NCBI RefSeq assembly: GCF_019837165.1
Contig: NZ_JAGYHC010000001.1
Coordinates: 2,604,001 to 2,668,000, forward strand
Origin: Virgibacillus sp. NKC19-3
GTDB taxonomy: Bacteria; Bacillota; Bacilli; Bacillales; Amphibacillaceae
Reading direction: 5' to 3'
DNA: 64,000 bases
Shown here: piece after piece, positions 34,639 through 48,287 of the stretch
Numbering within the stretch: the stretch's first letter is position 1
Layout: every line of letters begins with the position of its first letter
The notes under the pieces: generated by a model
Databases searched by the model: none
What the model saw: the letters and a program-made list of their open reading frames with translations, nothing else
What the model was told of the DNA's origin: nothing
Program-made: the position numbers and the translations under genes

Positions 34639-34926
34639 ATGGCTCTTACCATAAATAATCAATTACTATTATTACACGATATTTTAGAAGAACAAACAAC
34701 AGACAGTATTGGCAGTGTCTCTGAATACCAGCAAATTAAACGCTTAGTACAAAAACTAACAGAAGATAACAGGATAACCGATGAACAATTACTCCAATTA
34801 CTACCGGAAATTTATAATTATGGAGAACAAGGCGAAATGAACCAGCATCATTCCGATCATATTACAACAAATAAGCAAAATATCGAAAATTGGTTGCATG
34901 CAATACAACGAACTACCTTAGAATAG
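34639..34926 (+). CDS. ytzH: YtzH-like protein
   Basis: A 95-residue, acidic, all-helical small protein with no signal or membrane segment. It matches the YtzH family of Bacillaceae in size, character (LLLHDILEEQ near the N-terminus) and position between trmB and ytmP. TTGAGGTG lies shortly before the ATG. Its last 14 nt overlap the 3' end of the convergent ytmP gene. Function unknown. Confidence 0.8.
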   Translation: MALTINNQLLLLHDILEEQTTDSIGSVSEYQQIKRLVQKLTEDNRITDEQLLQLLPEIYNYGEQGEMNQHHSDHITTNKQNIENWLHAIQRTTLE

Positions 34927-35731
34927 TTGTACCGATATGCGCATTAAAATCTTGTATATTCTCCAGTCGTTCCTCCATTTTCACTTGTTCTCTGCGTTCA
35001 CTATGCCAGCTTAAATAATGGAGGGAATCCAGTAAAAGATACCAGTACATGCGTTCAATTAAATATTTATCCTTGTCTACGCCATAATTCAAAAGCCAAG
35101 TGTCCCAATCTTCTTGTGGTATATATGATTTCATCACCATGCCAAAATCTGTAACAGGGTCGGCAATGATCGCATTATCCCAATCAATCAAAAATAAATT
35201 TCCTTCATTTGTCAGGACTAAATTATTATGGTTCAAATCACCATGACAAACAACCTGTTTCTGTTCTCTCGTAATTGGCAATAACCGTTTTAAATAAGTT
35301 AATGCTAAATGGATATCATTATACGATGATAGAAGTCCCGACGCATGTAAACGCTGCTGTATAGTGACAAAACTATCATCTGACGTGACAGGTTTTTTCC
35401 CTAAACGCATAAGCATATGTAACAATTCAGTGGAATGGTGAATCTTGTGCAGGATTTCAGCTACTTGAGGCTGTTGCATTTCGGCCGGTTTCAGTTCTCG
35501 TCCTTCCAGCCATTCCTGTGCCGTAATTACATCACCATTATCCATTCGCTTTGTCCAAACAAGCTTCGGAACAATTCCTTCTGCTGATAATACAGCCAGA
35601 AATGGAGATGAATTCCGTTTGAGAAACAATCGCTTATTATCTTTTTCTGCAACATATGCATCCCCAGTTAATCCGCCGGCCGGGGTTACTTTCCAACCCT
35701 TGCCTAATACTTTTTCAAACCAATCCACCAT
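34913..35731 (-). CDS. ytmP: Phosphotransferase-family protein YtmP (APH/choline kinase fold)
   Basis: A small-molecule kinase-like protein of unknown substrate. The fold motifs are visible: a glycine-rich opening, AEKDNKRLFLKR with the ATP lysine, the Brenner-type HGDLNHNN catalytic loop, and LIDWDNA with the metal-binding Asp. The start is taken at the ATG at 35731 (MVDWFEKVLGKGW, 272 residues) by similarity to the start of B. subtilis YtmP. ATGs 4 and 11 codons upstream are possible alternatives. It lies in the trmB-ytzH neighbourhood and overlaps ytzH tail to tail. Confidence 0.87.
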   Translation of the reverse strand: MVDWFEKVLGKGWKVTPAGGLTGDAYVAEKDNKRLFLKRNSSPFLAVLSAEGIVPKLVWTKRMDNGDVITAQEWLEGRELKPAEMQQPQVAEILHKIHHSTELLHMLMRLGKKPVTSDDSFVTIQQRLHASGLLSSYNDIHLALTYLKRLLPITREQKQVVCHGDLNHNNLVLTNEGNLFLIDWDNAIIADPVTDFGMVMKSYIPQEDWDTWLLNYGVDKDKYLIERMYWYLLLDSLHYLSWHSERREQVKMEERLENIQDFNAHIGTTILR

Positions 35732-35966
35732 AATTCCCCACATCTTTCGAAAATTAACGTTCAATTATACATTTTATAGCTATCCCAAGAAAAATACAAC
35801 TATACCATTAATCCAATATGGTTACACCTTGTCACGAATTGGAGACGGAAGTAGAGATGAGCTTACGTTTTTGGTAAAACCACATATTGTAGTTTTTGTA
35901 TTGGAAAAATAGCATCCTTCCTGGACAACATCGTTTTCTAAACAGGAGACCATAATCCTGCATTTA

Positions 35967-36548
35967 TCAACTGTATGTTTTCTTTCTCTTCTTGCACAAT
36001 CTAAAATTTGCGACTACTTCATACTTCACTGACCTTCTTGGATGAATTTGATATAAAACCACTTCTTCTACAGCCATTGTTTGTACATGCGAAAATTGTT
36101 TTTTCATATCTTCCAGAAAAATAGTAGACGATCCACCTGCCCATTTCTTGGCTAGTGTTATATGCGGGCGGTAAACTCGAGTTTCTTTTGAAAATCCTAA
36201 GTTGGACGCTAGATCCTCTACTTTTTGCTGAAGGCTAGTTAGAAGCGCTGTTTTATCAACACCCGCCCATAAGACGCGTGGTTTTTCAGGATTTCCGAAA
36301 GTTCCTAATCCACCCACCTCTATGGAGAATGTTTGTGTGTGTTCAATTATTTTCAGTTTTCTCCTCAATTGCTGTATCTTACTATCATCAACCGCACCTA
36401 GGAATTTCAGGGTAATGTGTAAATCCTCATAATGCGGCCATTGCTTATAAGCTAAATGCGTTTTTAGCCTGTCTTGCCAGTAGGACAAATACTCCTTTAA
36501 TGGCGCTTGTAGTGGTATAGCAATGAAATAATGAGGATTTGTTGTCAC
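35967..36548 (-). CDS. thpR: RNA 2',3'-cyclic phosphodiesterase (2H family)
   Basis: A 193-residue member of the 2H phosphoesterase superfamily. The two HxT motifs are in DLHITLKFLG and RPHITLAKK, about 90 residues apart. Relatives hydrolyse 2',3'-cyclic phosphate ends of RNA, or were first described as tRNA ligases (LigT). The start ATG overlaps the stop of the upstream pseudouridine synthase gene by 4 nt, so the two are translationally coupled RNA-related genes. The B. subtilis counterpart is ytlP. Confidence 0.9.
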   Translation of the reverse strand: MTTNPHYFIAIPLQAPLKEYLSYWQDRLKTHLAYKQWPHYEDLHITLKFLGAVDDSKIQQLRRKLKIIEHTQTFSIEVGGLGTFGNPEKPRVLWAGVDKTALLTSLQQKVEDLASNLGFSKETRVYRPHITLAKKWAGGSSTIFLEDMKKQFSHVQTMAVEEVVLYQIHPRRSVKYEVVANFRLCKKRKKTYS

Positions 36549-37279
36549 TTAAAGCCCTCCATTTCGTTGTTAGTGGGACGTAAATAGTATAACTCATTCT
36601 CGGTTAATTCTCGGTATGTTCCTAATTGAAGTGTTTCGTCTAAAATTAATCCACCCATGCTTATCCTTCTTAAGTACATTACTTTTTTGCCGACAGCCTC
36701 AAACATGCGTTTCACTTGATGATATTTCCCCTCCGTTATCGATACCTCAACTTCTGAAATAGCATCACGTTTAAGAATACGCAATTGGGCTGGTTTGGTC
36801 TTATACCCATCATCCAATACTACTCCTTTTGTAAACGCCTCTGTATCTCCTTCTGTTACGTTTCCTTGAACCTGCGCATAGTATACTTTTTCAATATCTT
36901 TTTTTGGTGAAGTTAATTGATGCGCAAGCTCTCCGTCATTCGTAATTAACAATAGCCCCTCTGTGTCCTTGTCTAATCTGCCAACAGGGAAGGCCTTAAA
37001 TCGTTGCAGATCCGTTGTTAAAAGATCTATAACTGTCTTATCTTTCATGTCCTCCGTTGCGGAGATAACCCCTTTTGGTTTGTTCATCATGAGATAAATA
37101 TACTTTTGATAGTGTACAGCATGATCCCCGACTTTTATAAAGTCTATCTCAGGATCCACGTGGACACTACTGTCTTTTACAACAGAATCATTAACGGTTA
37201 CTCGTTTTTGCTTCAACAGTGATTTTACATCTTTTCTACTTCCATAGCCGGAATTTGCTAATAACTTATCAAGACGCAT
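36545..37279 (-). CDS. ytzG: RsuA-family 16S rRNA pseudouridine synthase (YtzG-like)
   Basis: Converts uridine to pseudouridine in rRNA. The 244 residues hold an N-terminal S4 RNA-binding domain (MRLDKLLANSGYGSRKDV, 1-60) and a catalytic domain with the active-site Asp in FPVGRLDKDTEGLLL near residue 100. The KPKGVISA and EGKYHQVKRM blocks are typical of the RsuA/RluB/RluE/RluF group. The exact target base is not determined from sequence. It lies 14 nt behind the lipid flippase gene and overlaps thpR by 4 nt. Confidence 0.92.
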   Translation of the reverse strand: MRLDKLLANSGYGSRKDVKSLLKQKRVTVNDSVVKDSSVHVDPEIDFIKVGDHAVHYQKYIYLMMNKPKGVISATEDMKDKTVIDLLTTDLQRFKAFPVGRLDKDTEGLLLITNDGELAHQLTSPKKDIEKVYYAQVQGNVTEGDTEAFTKGVVLDDGYKTKPAQLRILKRDAISEVEVSITEGKYHQVKRMFEAVGKKVMYLRRISMGGLILDETLQLGTYRELTENELYYLRPTNNEMEGFK

Positions 37280-37293
37280 GGCAATCCAATCCC

Positions 37294-38913
37294 CTATCTA
37301 CGAAAAATCTTATCAAGCACTCGTACACGATCTCCAAGTGTTCTCTCCAACAATGTTGATTCGTACGCAAGCCATATATATACGACCCCACCTGATCCAA
37401 CACCTAAGGTGAGCATGACAATGGCTGCCCATCTTTCCTCTTCATATGGGATAAACATACCAAACACGGCTTTTACAATCCAAATGACAATACACATGAT
37501 AAAGGCGAAAATAATGATCAACATGGTACGTTTGATCAGTTGTTTATACGGAAAGTGTATCGCACTTTTAACACGCCATAAATTTAATGTTACCGCAGTA
37601 CCCACGGCAAGGGCAGTTCCCAGTATTGCTCCCTTTGATCCGAACATATGAATTAACTGTATATTTAATAATATTTTCAAAAGGAGGCCTGCAGATAAAC
37701 TGATAACCGCAAACCGCTGCTGGTTGATTCCCTGCAGCAGTGAAGAAGAAACGGTAAATAAAGCAAAAAGCAGCCCGACTGGAGCGTACCAGCTTAAGAG
37801 AGATCCTGTTATTTCAATATTTTCCAGGCCATATAATGCCCCGTAAGCTTCATTCGATAAAAAGGATAAACCAACAACAGCTGGTATGACAAGTACCATC
37901 ACAATTTGCAATGCCTGATTAATTTGCTCATACAATAATGAACGATTATTTTGTGTAAATGACTCGGTTAAAGCGGGTAGAATAGCTAAGGACAACCCTA
38001 TCGCTAATGTTACCGGTATAATAACAAGTTTATGTCCATAAAAGTTAATAGCAGAAAAGGCAATATTCCAGATATCTCCATTACCTGCAGCCACCATTGC
38101 CCGCTCAAAGGTAAATTGATCTACTAATTGATACAGCGATGTGGCAAGCCCTACTAAAACAAAAGGACCCGCATAACTGAGTAATTCCATAAATAAGTCT
38201 TTCATCGGTATATTATTTGTATAGGTTTGCTCCTGTACATATAGATCAAGATGTGTTTTTCGTTTCCGCCAGTATACCCATAATACAATTACAGAAGCTA
38301 TTCCACCAATAAAGGCAGCAAATGTTGCAAAACCGACCGCTGTAACAATATCGCCATCCAAGACAACCATAACGATAAATGCTGCAGTTAACAAAAACAT
38401 AATGCGCACAATCTGTTCCACAACCTGGGAAACCGCTGTTGGCCCCATTGAATGATACCCTTGGAAAAAGCCCCGTACAATGCTCATGGCAGGAATAATA
38501 AGAAGAGCAAAACTAACCATACGAATAACATATGTCACGTCCCCTACGGCTATACTACCTGCATCCTCATTCGTTACATAATTACCAGCCAACCATTCAG
38601 CTCCAAAAAACAAAGCTAAAAAGGCTATAACCCCGGTAATCATCAACAATGTAATTCCAGCTTTAAACATGCGTCTTCCCGTTTCATAGTCACCCAACGC
38701 ATTGTATTTGGAAACAAATTTTGAAACAGCCATCGGAACACCTATGGTCGAAATACTAAGTATTATATTATACGGGGTATAAGCAAAACTGAATAACGTC
38801 CCTCCCGTTTCACCAACCATTGCATTAAACGGGATAACATAAATCATCCCTAAAAATTTTGATAAAAATGAAGCTGTCGTCAGCAACATTGCTCCTCTTA
38901 CGATATTCGACAT
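37294..38913 (-). CDS. ytgP: MurJ/YtgP-type lipid II flippase (MOP superfamily)
   Basis: A polytopic membrane protein of 539 residues with about 14 hydrophobic segments of the polysaccharide-biosynthesis/MATE fold. YtgP (MurJ) of B. subtilis flips lipid II for wall synthesis; SpoVB and YkvU are paralogues. The opening IVRGAMLLTTASFLSKFLGM and the gene order ytzG-ytgP-ytfP point to YtgP rather than the sporulation paralogue. It is the first gene of the ytgP-ytzG-thpR unit and divergent from ytfP. The transport direction and substrate are from family knowledge. Confidence 0.9.
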   Translation of the reverse strand: MSNIVRGAMLLTTASFLSKFLGMIYVIPFNAMVGETGGTLFSFAYTPYNIILSISTIGVPMAVSKFVSKYNALGDYETGRRMFKAGITLLMITGVIAFLALFFGAEWLAGNYVTNEDAGSIAVGDVTYVIRMVSFALLIIPAMSIVRGFFQGYHSMGPTAVSQVVEQIVRIMFLLTAAFIVMVVLDGDIVTAVGFATFAAFIGGIASVIVLWVYWRKRKTHLDLYVQEQTYTNNIPMKDLFMELLSYAGPFVLVGLATSLYQLVDQFTFERAMVAAGNGDIWNIAFSAINFYGHKLVIIPVTLAIGLSLAILPALTESFTQNNRSLLYEQINQALQIVMVLVIPAVVGLSFLSNEAYGALYGLENIEITGSLLSWYAPVGLLFALFTVSSSLLQGINQQRFAVISLSAGLLLKILLNIQLIHMFGSKGAILGTALAVGTAVTLNLWRVKSAIHFPYKQLIKRTMLIIIFAFIMCIVIWIVKAVFGMFIPYEEERWAAIVMLTLGVGSGGVVYIWLAYESTLLERTLGDRVRVLDKIFRR

Positions 38914-39062
38914 TTTTTCACCTGCATTTGATCACTATTTATATACACAGTCATTATTTTATCATAGATGATCTCCATAAGTATTACAAAATGTATTACA
39001 AAATTATTAATGGGATTTTCCGATAGATAATGATAAGATACATATGAAAGGACTGAAGAAAT

Positions 39063-40313
39063 TTGAACTATGATGTAGTCGTTATAGGTGGGGGACCATC
39101 CGGTCTAATGGCCGCTATCGCTGCTGCAGAGCGCGGGAGAAACACCATGTTAATAGAAAAAGGGAGAAAATTAGGGAAAAAACTGGCTATCTCCGGGGGT
39201 GGTCGATGCAATGTAACAAATCGCCTTCCGCAAGAAGAAGTCATCCGACATATACCAGGTAATGGGAAATTTTTATATAGTCCATTTTCTGTATTTAATA
39301 ACTATGATATCATCGATTACTTTGAAAACTTAGGTGTTGCATTGAAGGAAGAAGACCATGGAAGAATGTTCCCTGCATCCAATTCTGCCAAAACAGTTGT
39401 TAACGCATTAATCAATCAATTAGATGAATATAAGGTAGACGTACATTTAAATACCACTGTGAAAACAGTGAATTACGACGAAACCGGACATACGATAACG
39501 TTAAATACTTCAGAAGAGATCACTACGAAAGCCATTGTTATTGCAGTTGGAGGCAAAGCAGTCCCACATACCGGATCAACGGGGGACGGTTACGCCTGGG
39601 CGCAAAAAGCAGGCCATACAATAACTAAACTATATCCGACCGAAGTAGCCCTTACATCTGAAGAAAGCTTTATCATAAATAAGAGCCTACAAGGATTGTC
39701 ACTAAGAGATGTCGCTTTAACCGTCTTAAATAAAAAGAATAAACCCATTATTACTCATCAAATGGACATGATTTTTACCCATTTTGGAATATCCGGCCCT
39801 GCCGTATTACGTACCTCACAATTTGTTGTGAAAGAACTTATGAAAGGAGCCCATAACGTTCCAATGGCCTTAGATGTATTGCCAAATGAGCCAGAAGATA
39901 CATTGTACAAAAGAATACATCAATTAATAGAGAAAAGCCCCAGAAAAGCAATTAAAAATATCATGAAAGGAATCGTTCCAGAACGTTTTTTAGATTATAT
40001 ATTATCAATAAATAATATTCATGAAGAACAAAAAGCGGCAACCATTTCCAAAGAGACAGTCCGCCTTATTATTCATTCCATTAAACATTTTACATTTTCC
40101 GTGCATGGTTCCCTCCCACTTGATAAAGCGTTCGTAACTGGAGGGGGTGTATCCATCAAAGAAATTGTTCCAAACACCATGCAATCTAAATTCATGCCGG
40201 GGCTTTATTTTTCCGGAGAAATTTTGGATATCCATGGGTATACCGGCGGATACAATATTACATCAGCCCTCGTTACCGGCCGAGTCGCAGGGATGCATGC
40301 AAGCCATCATTGA
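39063..40313 (+). CDS. ytfP: FAD-dependent oxidoreductase YtfP (HI0933/BaiN-like)
   Basis: A 416-residue flavoprotein with an N-terminal dinucleotide fold ([23 protein letters not shown]), the HI0933 signature [14 protein letters not shown], and a C-terminal [15 protein letters not shown] block that closes over FAD. Substrate unknown; relatives include a bile-acid reductase and proteins of unclear role. It starts at TTG 39063, with AAAGGA about 11 nt upstream. It is divergent from ytgP, the same arrangement as in B. subtilis. A hairpin follows the gene. Confidence 0.9.
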   Translation: MNYDVVVIGGGPSGLMAAIAAAERGRNTMLIEKGRKLGKKLAISGGGRCNVTNRLPQEEVIRHIPGNGKFLYSPFSVFNNYDIIDYFENLGVALKEEDHGRMFPASNSAKTVVNALINQLDEYKVDVHLNTTVKTVNYDETGHTITLNTSEEITTKAIVIAVGGKAVPHTGSTGDGYAWAQKAGHTITKLYPTEVALTSEESFIINKSLQGLSLRDVALTVLNKKNKPIITHQMDMIFTHFGISGPAVLRTSQFVVKELMKGAHNVPMALDVLPNEPEDTLYKRIHQLIEKSPRKAIKNIMKGIVPERFLDYILSINNIHEEQKAATISKETVRLIIHSIKHFTFSVHGSLPLDKAFVTGGGVSIKEIVPNTMQSKFMPGLYFSGEILDIHGYTGGYNITSALVTGRVAGMHASHH

Positions 40314-40336
40314 ACAAAGCTTATAATAGTCCGTCA

Positions 40337-40366
40337 AGCCGCATTTCCCTTTTGAAAAATGCGGCT
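40337..40366 (+). terminator. Hairpin after ytfP, probable terminator
   Basis: AGCCGCATTT pairs with AAATGCGGCT over a 10-nt loop, 24 nt past the ytfP stop. The T-tail is poor. Confidence 0.5.
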
Positions 40367-40372
40367 GTTAGA

Positions 40373-40460
40373 AAGGGGAGGTTCCTTTCGTAGGAGCGCT
40401 GAACGCATCGGGCTATTACGCCGAACCTTCCCCTATTTCGAAATAAAGGGGAGTCCTACA
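40373..40460. other. Second, larger inverted-repeat structure
   Basis: AGGGGAGGTTC (40374-40384) pairs, with one bulge, with GAACCTTCCCCT (40423-40434). AAGGGGAG recurs just after. The region is more GC-rich than its surroundings and encodes nothing. It may be an intergenic repeat or part of a double terminator; no second copy is seen here. The stretch to 40557 is otherwise featureless. Confidence 0.45.
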
Positions 40461-40557
40461 GCTAGTTACATTGCGATATAAAGTCCTTAAAATGCCGTTA
40501 ATGTACCTGGGTTACGCTCTCCTATTTCCCTCATCTGAACTCACCTAAATCACACCC

Positions 40558-41115
40558 TTATACCTGTTCATTGCTTAACGTAAACGAGCGACGGGAAGCA
40601 TGAAATAGCACATGCTGACGTAACCAACTATCTTGATGAACGTTTGGGTGCTCGAATGTTTTCATAAAGTTCATTCCTATTTTTTGCATTACGCTTTTCG
40701 ACGGGGCATTGACTTCGGCCGTAAAGCTATAAACATCCTGCAAATTTAATGCTGTAAAACCATATTGCAAGCAGGCTGTTGCCCCTTCTGTTGCATAGCC
40801 TTTGCCCCAAACTTCTTTTTTCAATCGCCATCCTATTTCTATACACGGTGTAAAGTCTGCCTCAAATTGTGCATGTTGAAATCCGATAAAACCAATAAAT
40901 GCCCCGCTTTGCTTTTCTTCTACCGCATATAAGCCAAATCCATATTCATGAAACGCTGTTCTAATGGTTTTATACAACGCATAGGTTTCTTCGGGCAATA
41001 ACGTTTTAGGAAAATATCTCATCACTTGCTCATCCGCATTTAATCGAACAAATGGATCTATATCTGTTGCTTTCCAATCACGTAATTGCAATCTTGCTGT
41101 TTCTATATATATCAT
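40558..41115 (-). CDS. GNAT N-acetyltransferase (RimJ/RimL type)
   Basis: A 185-residue GNAT enzyme of the ribosomal-protein or small-molecule acetylating subgroup. It has the opening IETARLQLRDWKATDIDPF, the IGWRLKKEVWGKGYATEG acetyl-CoA block near residue 95, and the late ..NAPSKSVMQKIGM segment that is standard for RimJ/RimL proteins. The substrate cannot be deduced. It is a single gene on the minus strand, not part of the B. subtilis order, so possibly a lineage-specific insertion. No convincing ribosome-binding site beyond GAGGAAG was noted. Confidence 0.85.
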   Translation of the reverse strand: MIYIETARLQLRDWKATDIDPFVRLNADEQVMRYFPKTLLPEETYALYKTIRTAFHEYGFGLYAVEEKQSGAFIGFIGFQHAQFEADFTPCIEIGWRLKKEVWGKGYATEGATACLQYGFTALNLQDVYSFTAEVNAPSKSVMQKIGMNFMKTFEHPNVHQDSWLRQHVLFHASRRSFTLSNEQV

Positions 41116-41327
41116 TGATCGTCTTCCTCTCCTCGCATTTATTTCGATTCACACATGTGACCATGAGCACATACATATGTACGGGCCAATGGTAACGACG
41201 ATAGATCGTTGATTACTGCCGGATATCATCTATATCCATGTATAAGCGCTTTTTACAGAGATCTCATGTAGATACTTCCAGATTATGGTGCACGGAAACA
41301 CCTCATGATATTGGTAGATGATCCCTT

Positions 41328-41356
41328 GTATGAATCCAAACGTTTGTATCATCCTA
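41328..41356 (+). promoter_or_regulatory. Forespore-type (sigma-G/F) promoter
   Basis: GTATG (41328-41332), 17 nt, CATCCTA (41350-41356) fits GHATR-N17-CATNHTA. It lies 37 nt before the start of the small gene at 41394. The same kind of promoter precedes the SASP gene in this window. Confidence 0.5.
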
Positions 41357-41393
41357 ATACTGTCTGGAAGCACTAGAGAAAGGGTTGATTTGT

Positions 41394-41582
41394 ATGCAAA
41401 TGAACGGAATGTGGTTACCGTTAGTTGCCTCGGTCGGCATGGGAGCGGCAACTTATTATGCAATGACCAAAAATAACCAAAATTTTGGACAAGCCATGCA
41501 AAAAATGATTCCGGTTGTAGCTCAAATGAATGGGAATCAAAGTGGAAGAGGAAGTAATCCGCAGCAACTCGACATGAGCTAA
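41394..41582 (+). CDS. Small hypothetical protein, probably sporulation-expressed
   Basis: A 62-residue protein with a short hydrophobic Gly/Ala stretch (about 7-24, WLPLVASVGMGAATYYAM). A Gln/Asn/Ser-rich tail containing two MIPVVAQM-like turns follows. AAAGGG lies 9 nt before the ATG at 41394; a second ATG two codons later is possible. A forespore-type promoter precedes it and a strong terminator follows, so it is a complete, independent transcription unit. It resembles small Bacillaceae-only families such as DUF3918 but was not securely assigned. Minus-strand frames across it are shadows. Confidence 0.65.
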   Translation: MQMNGMWLPLVASVGMGAATYYAMTKNNQNFGQAMQKMIPVVAQMNGNQSGRGSNPQQLDMS

Positions 41583-41589
41583 CAGACAG

Positions 41590-41622
41590 TGAAAAAGCGC
41601 ATCTATCATAGATGCGTTTTTC
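41590..41622 (+). terminator. Terminator of the small 41.4-kb gene
   Basis: GCGCATCTATCATAGATGCG forms a near-perfect stem with A-rich and T-rich flanks, 10 nt past the stop. Confidence 0.88.
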
Positions 41623-41780
41623 TACATACGAAAGGCTACTCAAATGACACCGTTCAGTTATCAAGTGCAACAAGTCAATCAGGTTCTCTGTCAAATGTAG
41701 TGGTGACGAATGAACGCCATCCTCTTTTTGAAAAGATAAGAAAGTATAGAATTTGGGTGGTACTAATCTTACGAATAGCG

Positions 41781-41992
41781 TAAGCCACGTCCGGCTCCAG
41801 CGCCCAGCAACTAGCAAACTTCACACTCCTCCACTACGATAAGTCAACATCGGCTCACTTGACAAAGGAAGGCCAACTAAGAACGGCCTTGCCGGCCAAC
41901 GTCGGCATACCCCTGATGCAGGGGGCATGTTTCCTTTATCTCATTACAGAGTGCTCCAGTTTGTACGTTGCTACCCGGGCGCTTGCGCCTTT
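41781..41992. repeat. Probable intergenic repeat, GC-richer than flanks
   Basis: A non-coding block from GCCACGTCCGGCTCCAGCGCC to CCCGGGCGCTTGCGCC, with roughly inverted ends (CAGCGCCC / GGGCGCTT). It contains several small inverted repeats such as GGCCTTGCCGGCC and CCCCTGATGCAGGGG. Its composition and hairpin content resemble the dispersed intergenic repeats of Bacillaceae. No other copy is in this window. Confidence 0.45.
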
Positions 41993-42261
41993 GTTCTGAA
42001 GCTGTTTTTGCCTTTTTGTTGCCCGTACCACCGCAGCTTGGCATACCCTACACTTTTTCGCGGTGACCTGTAAGCCTTCTCAAACGGTCGTTCTACGAGA
42101 TTCTGCACGTGTTCTCTCTCTTTTGCCTTTTTGTTGTGTCCCAACTTTAGAATATCAATTAGCGTGCATGTTTTATATTCTGCTGAACACGGGAAAACCA
42201 CGACATTTATGATAGAGGCAAACATCGTTGGTGATAATATACACTATATTTTCCATACAGA
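41993..42261. other. Spacer downstream of the rRNA operon, no supported gene
   Basis: A minus-strand frame of about 85 codons spans much of this stretch. It has no ribosome-binding site, a basic low-complexity product and extends into the repeat, so it is not called. Nothing else is recognised. Confidence 0.5.
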
Positions 42262-42301
42262 AAAGAGCTGGAATGCGATTTGCTACATTCCAGCTCTTTT
42301 C
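42262..42301 (-). terminator. rRNA operon terminator
   Basis: AAAAGAGCTGGAATG pairs with CATTCCAGCTCTTTT over a 10-nt loop, just past the 5S 3' end. T-rich sequence ends the stem. Confidence 0.92.
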
Positions 42302-42305
42302 GTAA

Positions 42306-42421
42306 GCCTGGCGGCGTCCTACTCTTGCAGGGGCAAAGCCCCAACTACCATCGGCGCTGGAGAGCTTAACTTCTGTGTTCGGCATGGGAACAGGTGTGAC
42401 CTCTCCGCTATAACTACCAGA
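42306..42421 (-). rRNA. rrf: 5S ribosomal RNA
   Basis: The reverse complement begins TCTGGTAGTTATAGCGGAGAG and ends GTAGGACGCCGCCAGGC, the standard Bacillus 5S ends with complementary termini. About 116 nt. It is the last gene of the 16S-23S-5S operon, followed directly by its terminator. Confidence 0.96.
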
Positions 42422-42615
42422 CCTAATGTCCTTAAGTGGTTCTGTGTCGTTGCAAAGCATGAACCATTTGAACAGAACTTCTTTATTAAATTTAGTGACA
42501 ACCAATATTATAATGGTTTCCAGAAAAAAATCAAGTATTTTTCATAAATATGTATGAATTTATACCCTAAAAACTAAATAAGAGTGTTCGTAACGTACAT
42601 CTAAAAGCCATTTAG

Positions 42616-47276
<4,661 letters not shown>

Positions 47277-47488
47277 AAACTCACTTTTGGTTCTTTCAAA
47301 AGTGTAGTTGTACTTGTGCAAATAAGAACTCGTTCGTATTTGCCATAAAATAATGAAGTTTGTCTATCATTGACACCGATCAATGATATATCTTCGCTTT
47401 TCACATGGTTTCAAGGGGTGAAATCGACCGTCCAGATGAACCATCGGACTTCGTGATTTCTTTCCTCTACCATCTGTTTGACATACTG

Positions 47489-47517
47489 GTTGTTTTGTTC
47501 AGTTTTCAAAGAGCAAA
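47489..47517 (-). promoter_or_regulatory. boxA-like antitermination region of the rRNA operon
   Basis: The minus strand reads TGCTCTTTGAAAACTGAAC between the promoters and 16S. This is the usual place and form of the boxA/Nus site in Bacillus rRNA leaders. Confidence 0.6.
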
Positions 47518-47549
47518 TGCATATGTTGCGTTAAATTTGCAACTTTTTA

Positions 47550-47579
47550 ATTATACCAAATCCAACTCACGAAAGTCAA
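47550..47579 (-). promoter_or_regulatory. rRNA promoter P2
   Basis: On the minus strand TTGACT (47574-47579), 18 nt, TATAAT (47550-47555). Confidence 0.8.
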
Positions 47580-47686
47580 TAACTTTTTGTTCTTCGTTTA
47601 AAAGCTCACCATTTATTAGAAAACGTCAAAACATAAAGTGTGAATAAAAATATGAAATTCGACATTTCCTTAACTAATGGAAAGTT

Positions 47687-47715
47687 ATTATAGCATTTTC
47701 ATGAATGCTTGTCAA
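47687..47715 (-). promoter_or_regulatory. rRNA promoter P1
   Basis: On the minus strand TTGACA (47710-47715), 17 nt, TATAAT (47687-47692), a full consensus. Two tandem promoters are usual for Bacillus rRNA operons. Confidence 0.88.
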
Positions 47716-47871
47716 TAACGCGATACTATAGATTTTCTACGAATAAGTGCCTTAGCCTACATGTACAAAACAATAGGTGTGTTTCAGACAGCAAGATCCA
47801 TAATACAATCACATTATCAGCATGTCAACAGTATTTTTTACGATAATTTTATTTTTTCTAGGATAAAACGA

Positions 47872-48180
47872 TTATACAACAACTTCCCCTTCCCATTTAA
47901 GCATGCCTCCAGCCATATTTGAAACCCGATAACCTTGTTCATCCATAAAAGAGGCTGCTTTCATACTTCTTCTCCCTGATCTGCATACAAAAACATAATG
48001 TTTACTTTGATCTAAATCATCCTTTAACTCAGGAATTTTAGCTAATGGAATATGTTTTGCATTATCAATCATTCCCTGAGCAACTTCTTCATCTTCTCGT
48101 ACATCGATCACAACTAAATCATTTTCCTTTTTCATACGATTTTCCAATTCATTTGGTATGATCTCATTTATATGTCCCAT
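47872..48180 (-). CDS. ytwF: Rhodanese-domain protein YtwF
   Basis: A single rhodanese domain of 102 residues. The catalytic cysteine lies in FVCRSGRRS (near residue 69) and the early block is VVIDVREDEE. It probably carries persulfide sulfur in the cytoplasm. The B. subtilis counterpart ytwF is likewise a neighbour of leuS. It is transcribed alone on the minus strand, between the rRNA operon promoters and a divergent secreted-protein gene. The ribosome-binding site AAGGATGG is modest. Confidence 0.9.
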   Translation of the reverse strand: MGHINEIIPNELENRMKKENDLVVIDVREDEEVAQGMIDNAKHIPLAKIPELKDDLDQSKHYVFVCRSGRRSMKAASFMDEQGYRVSNMAGGMLKWEGEVVV

Positions 48181-48287
48181 ATATAAACCATCCTTATTAT
48201 CTGTTTACATCAATCATACTTTTTAAAAGAATAGTATGCAACCTTCTAACACAAAATAACAAGTACTAAACAAGAGGAGCGTTTATC

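Noticed and set aside
41230-41817. Minus-strand frame of 195 codons opposite the small 41.4-kb gene
   Set aside because: No ribosome-binding site, Phe/Ser/Leu-rich shadow composition, and it covers a well-signalled plus-strand transcription unit with promoter and terminator.
41971-42225. Minus-strand frame of about 85 codons after the rRNA operon
   Set aside because: It runs into a repeat block, has no ribosome-binding site and gives a basic low-complexity product.
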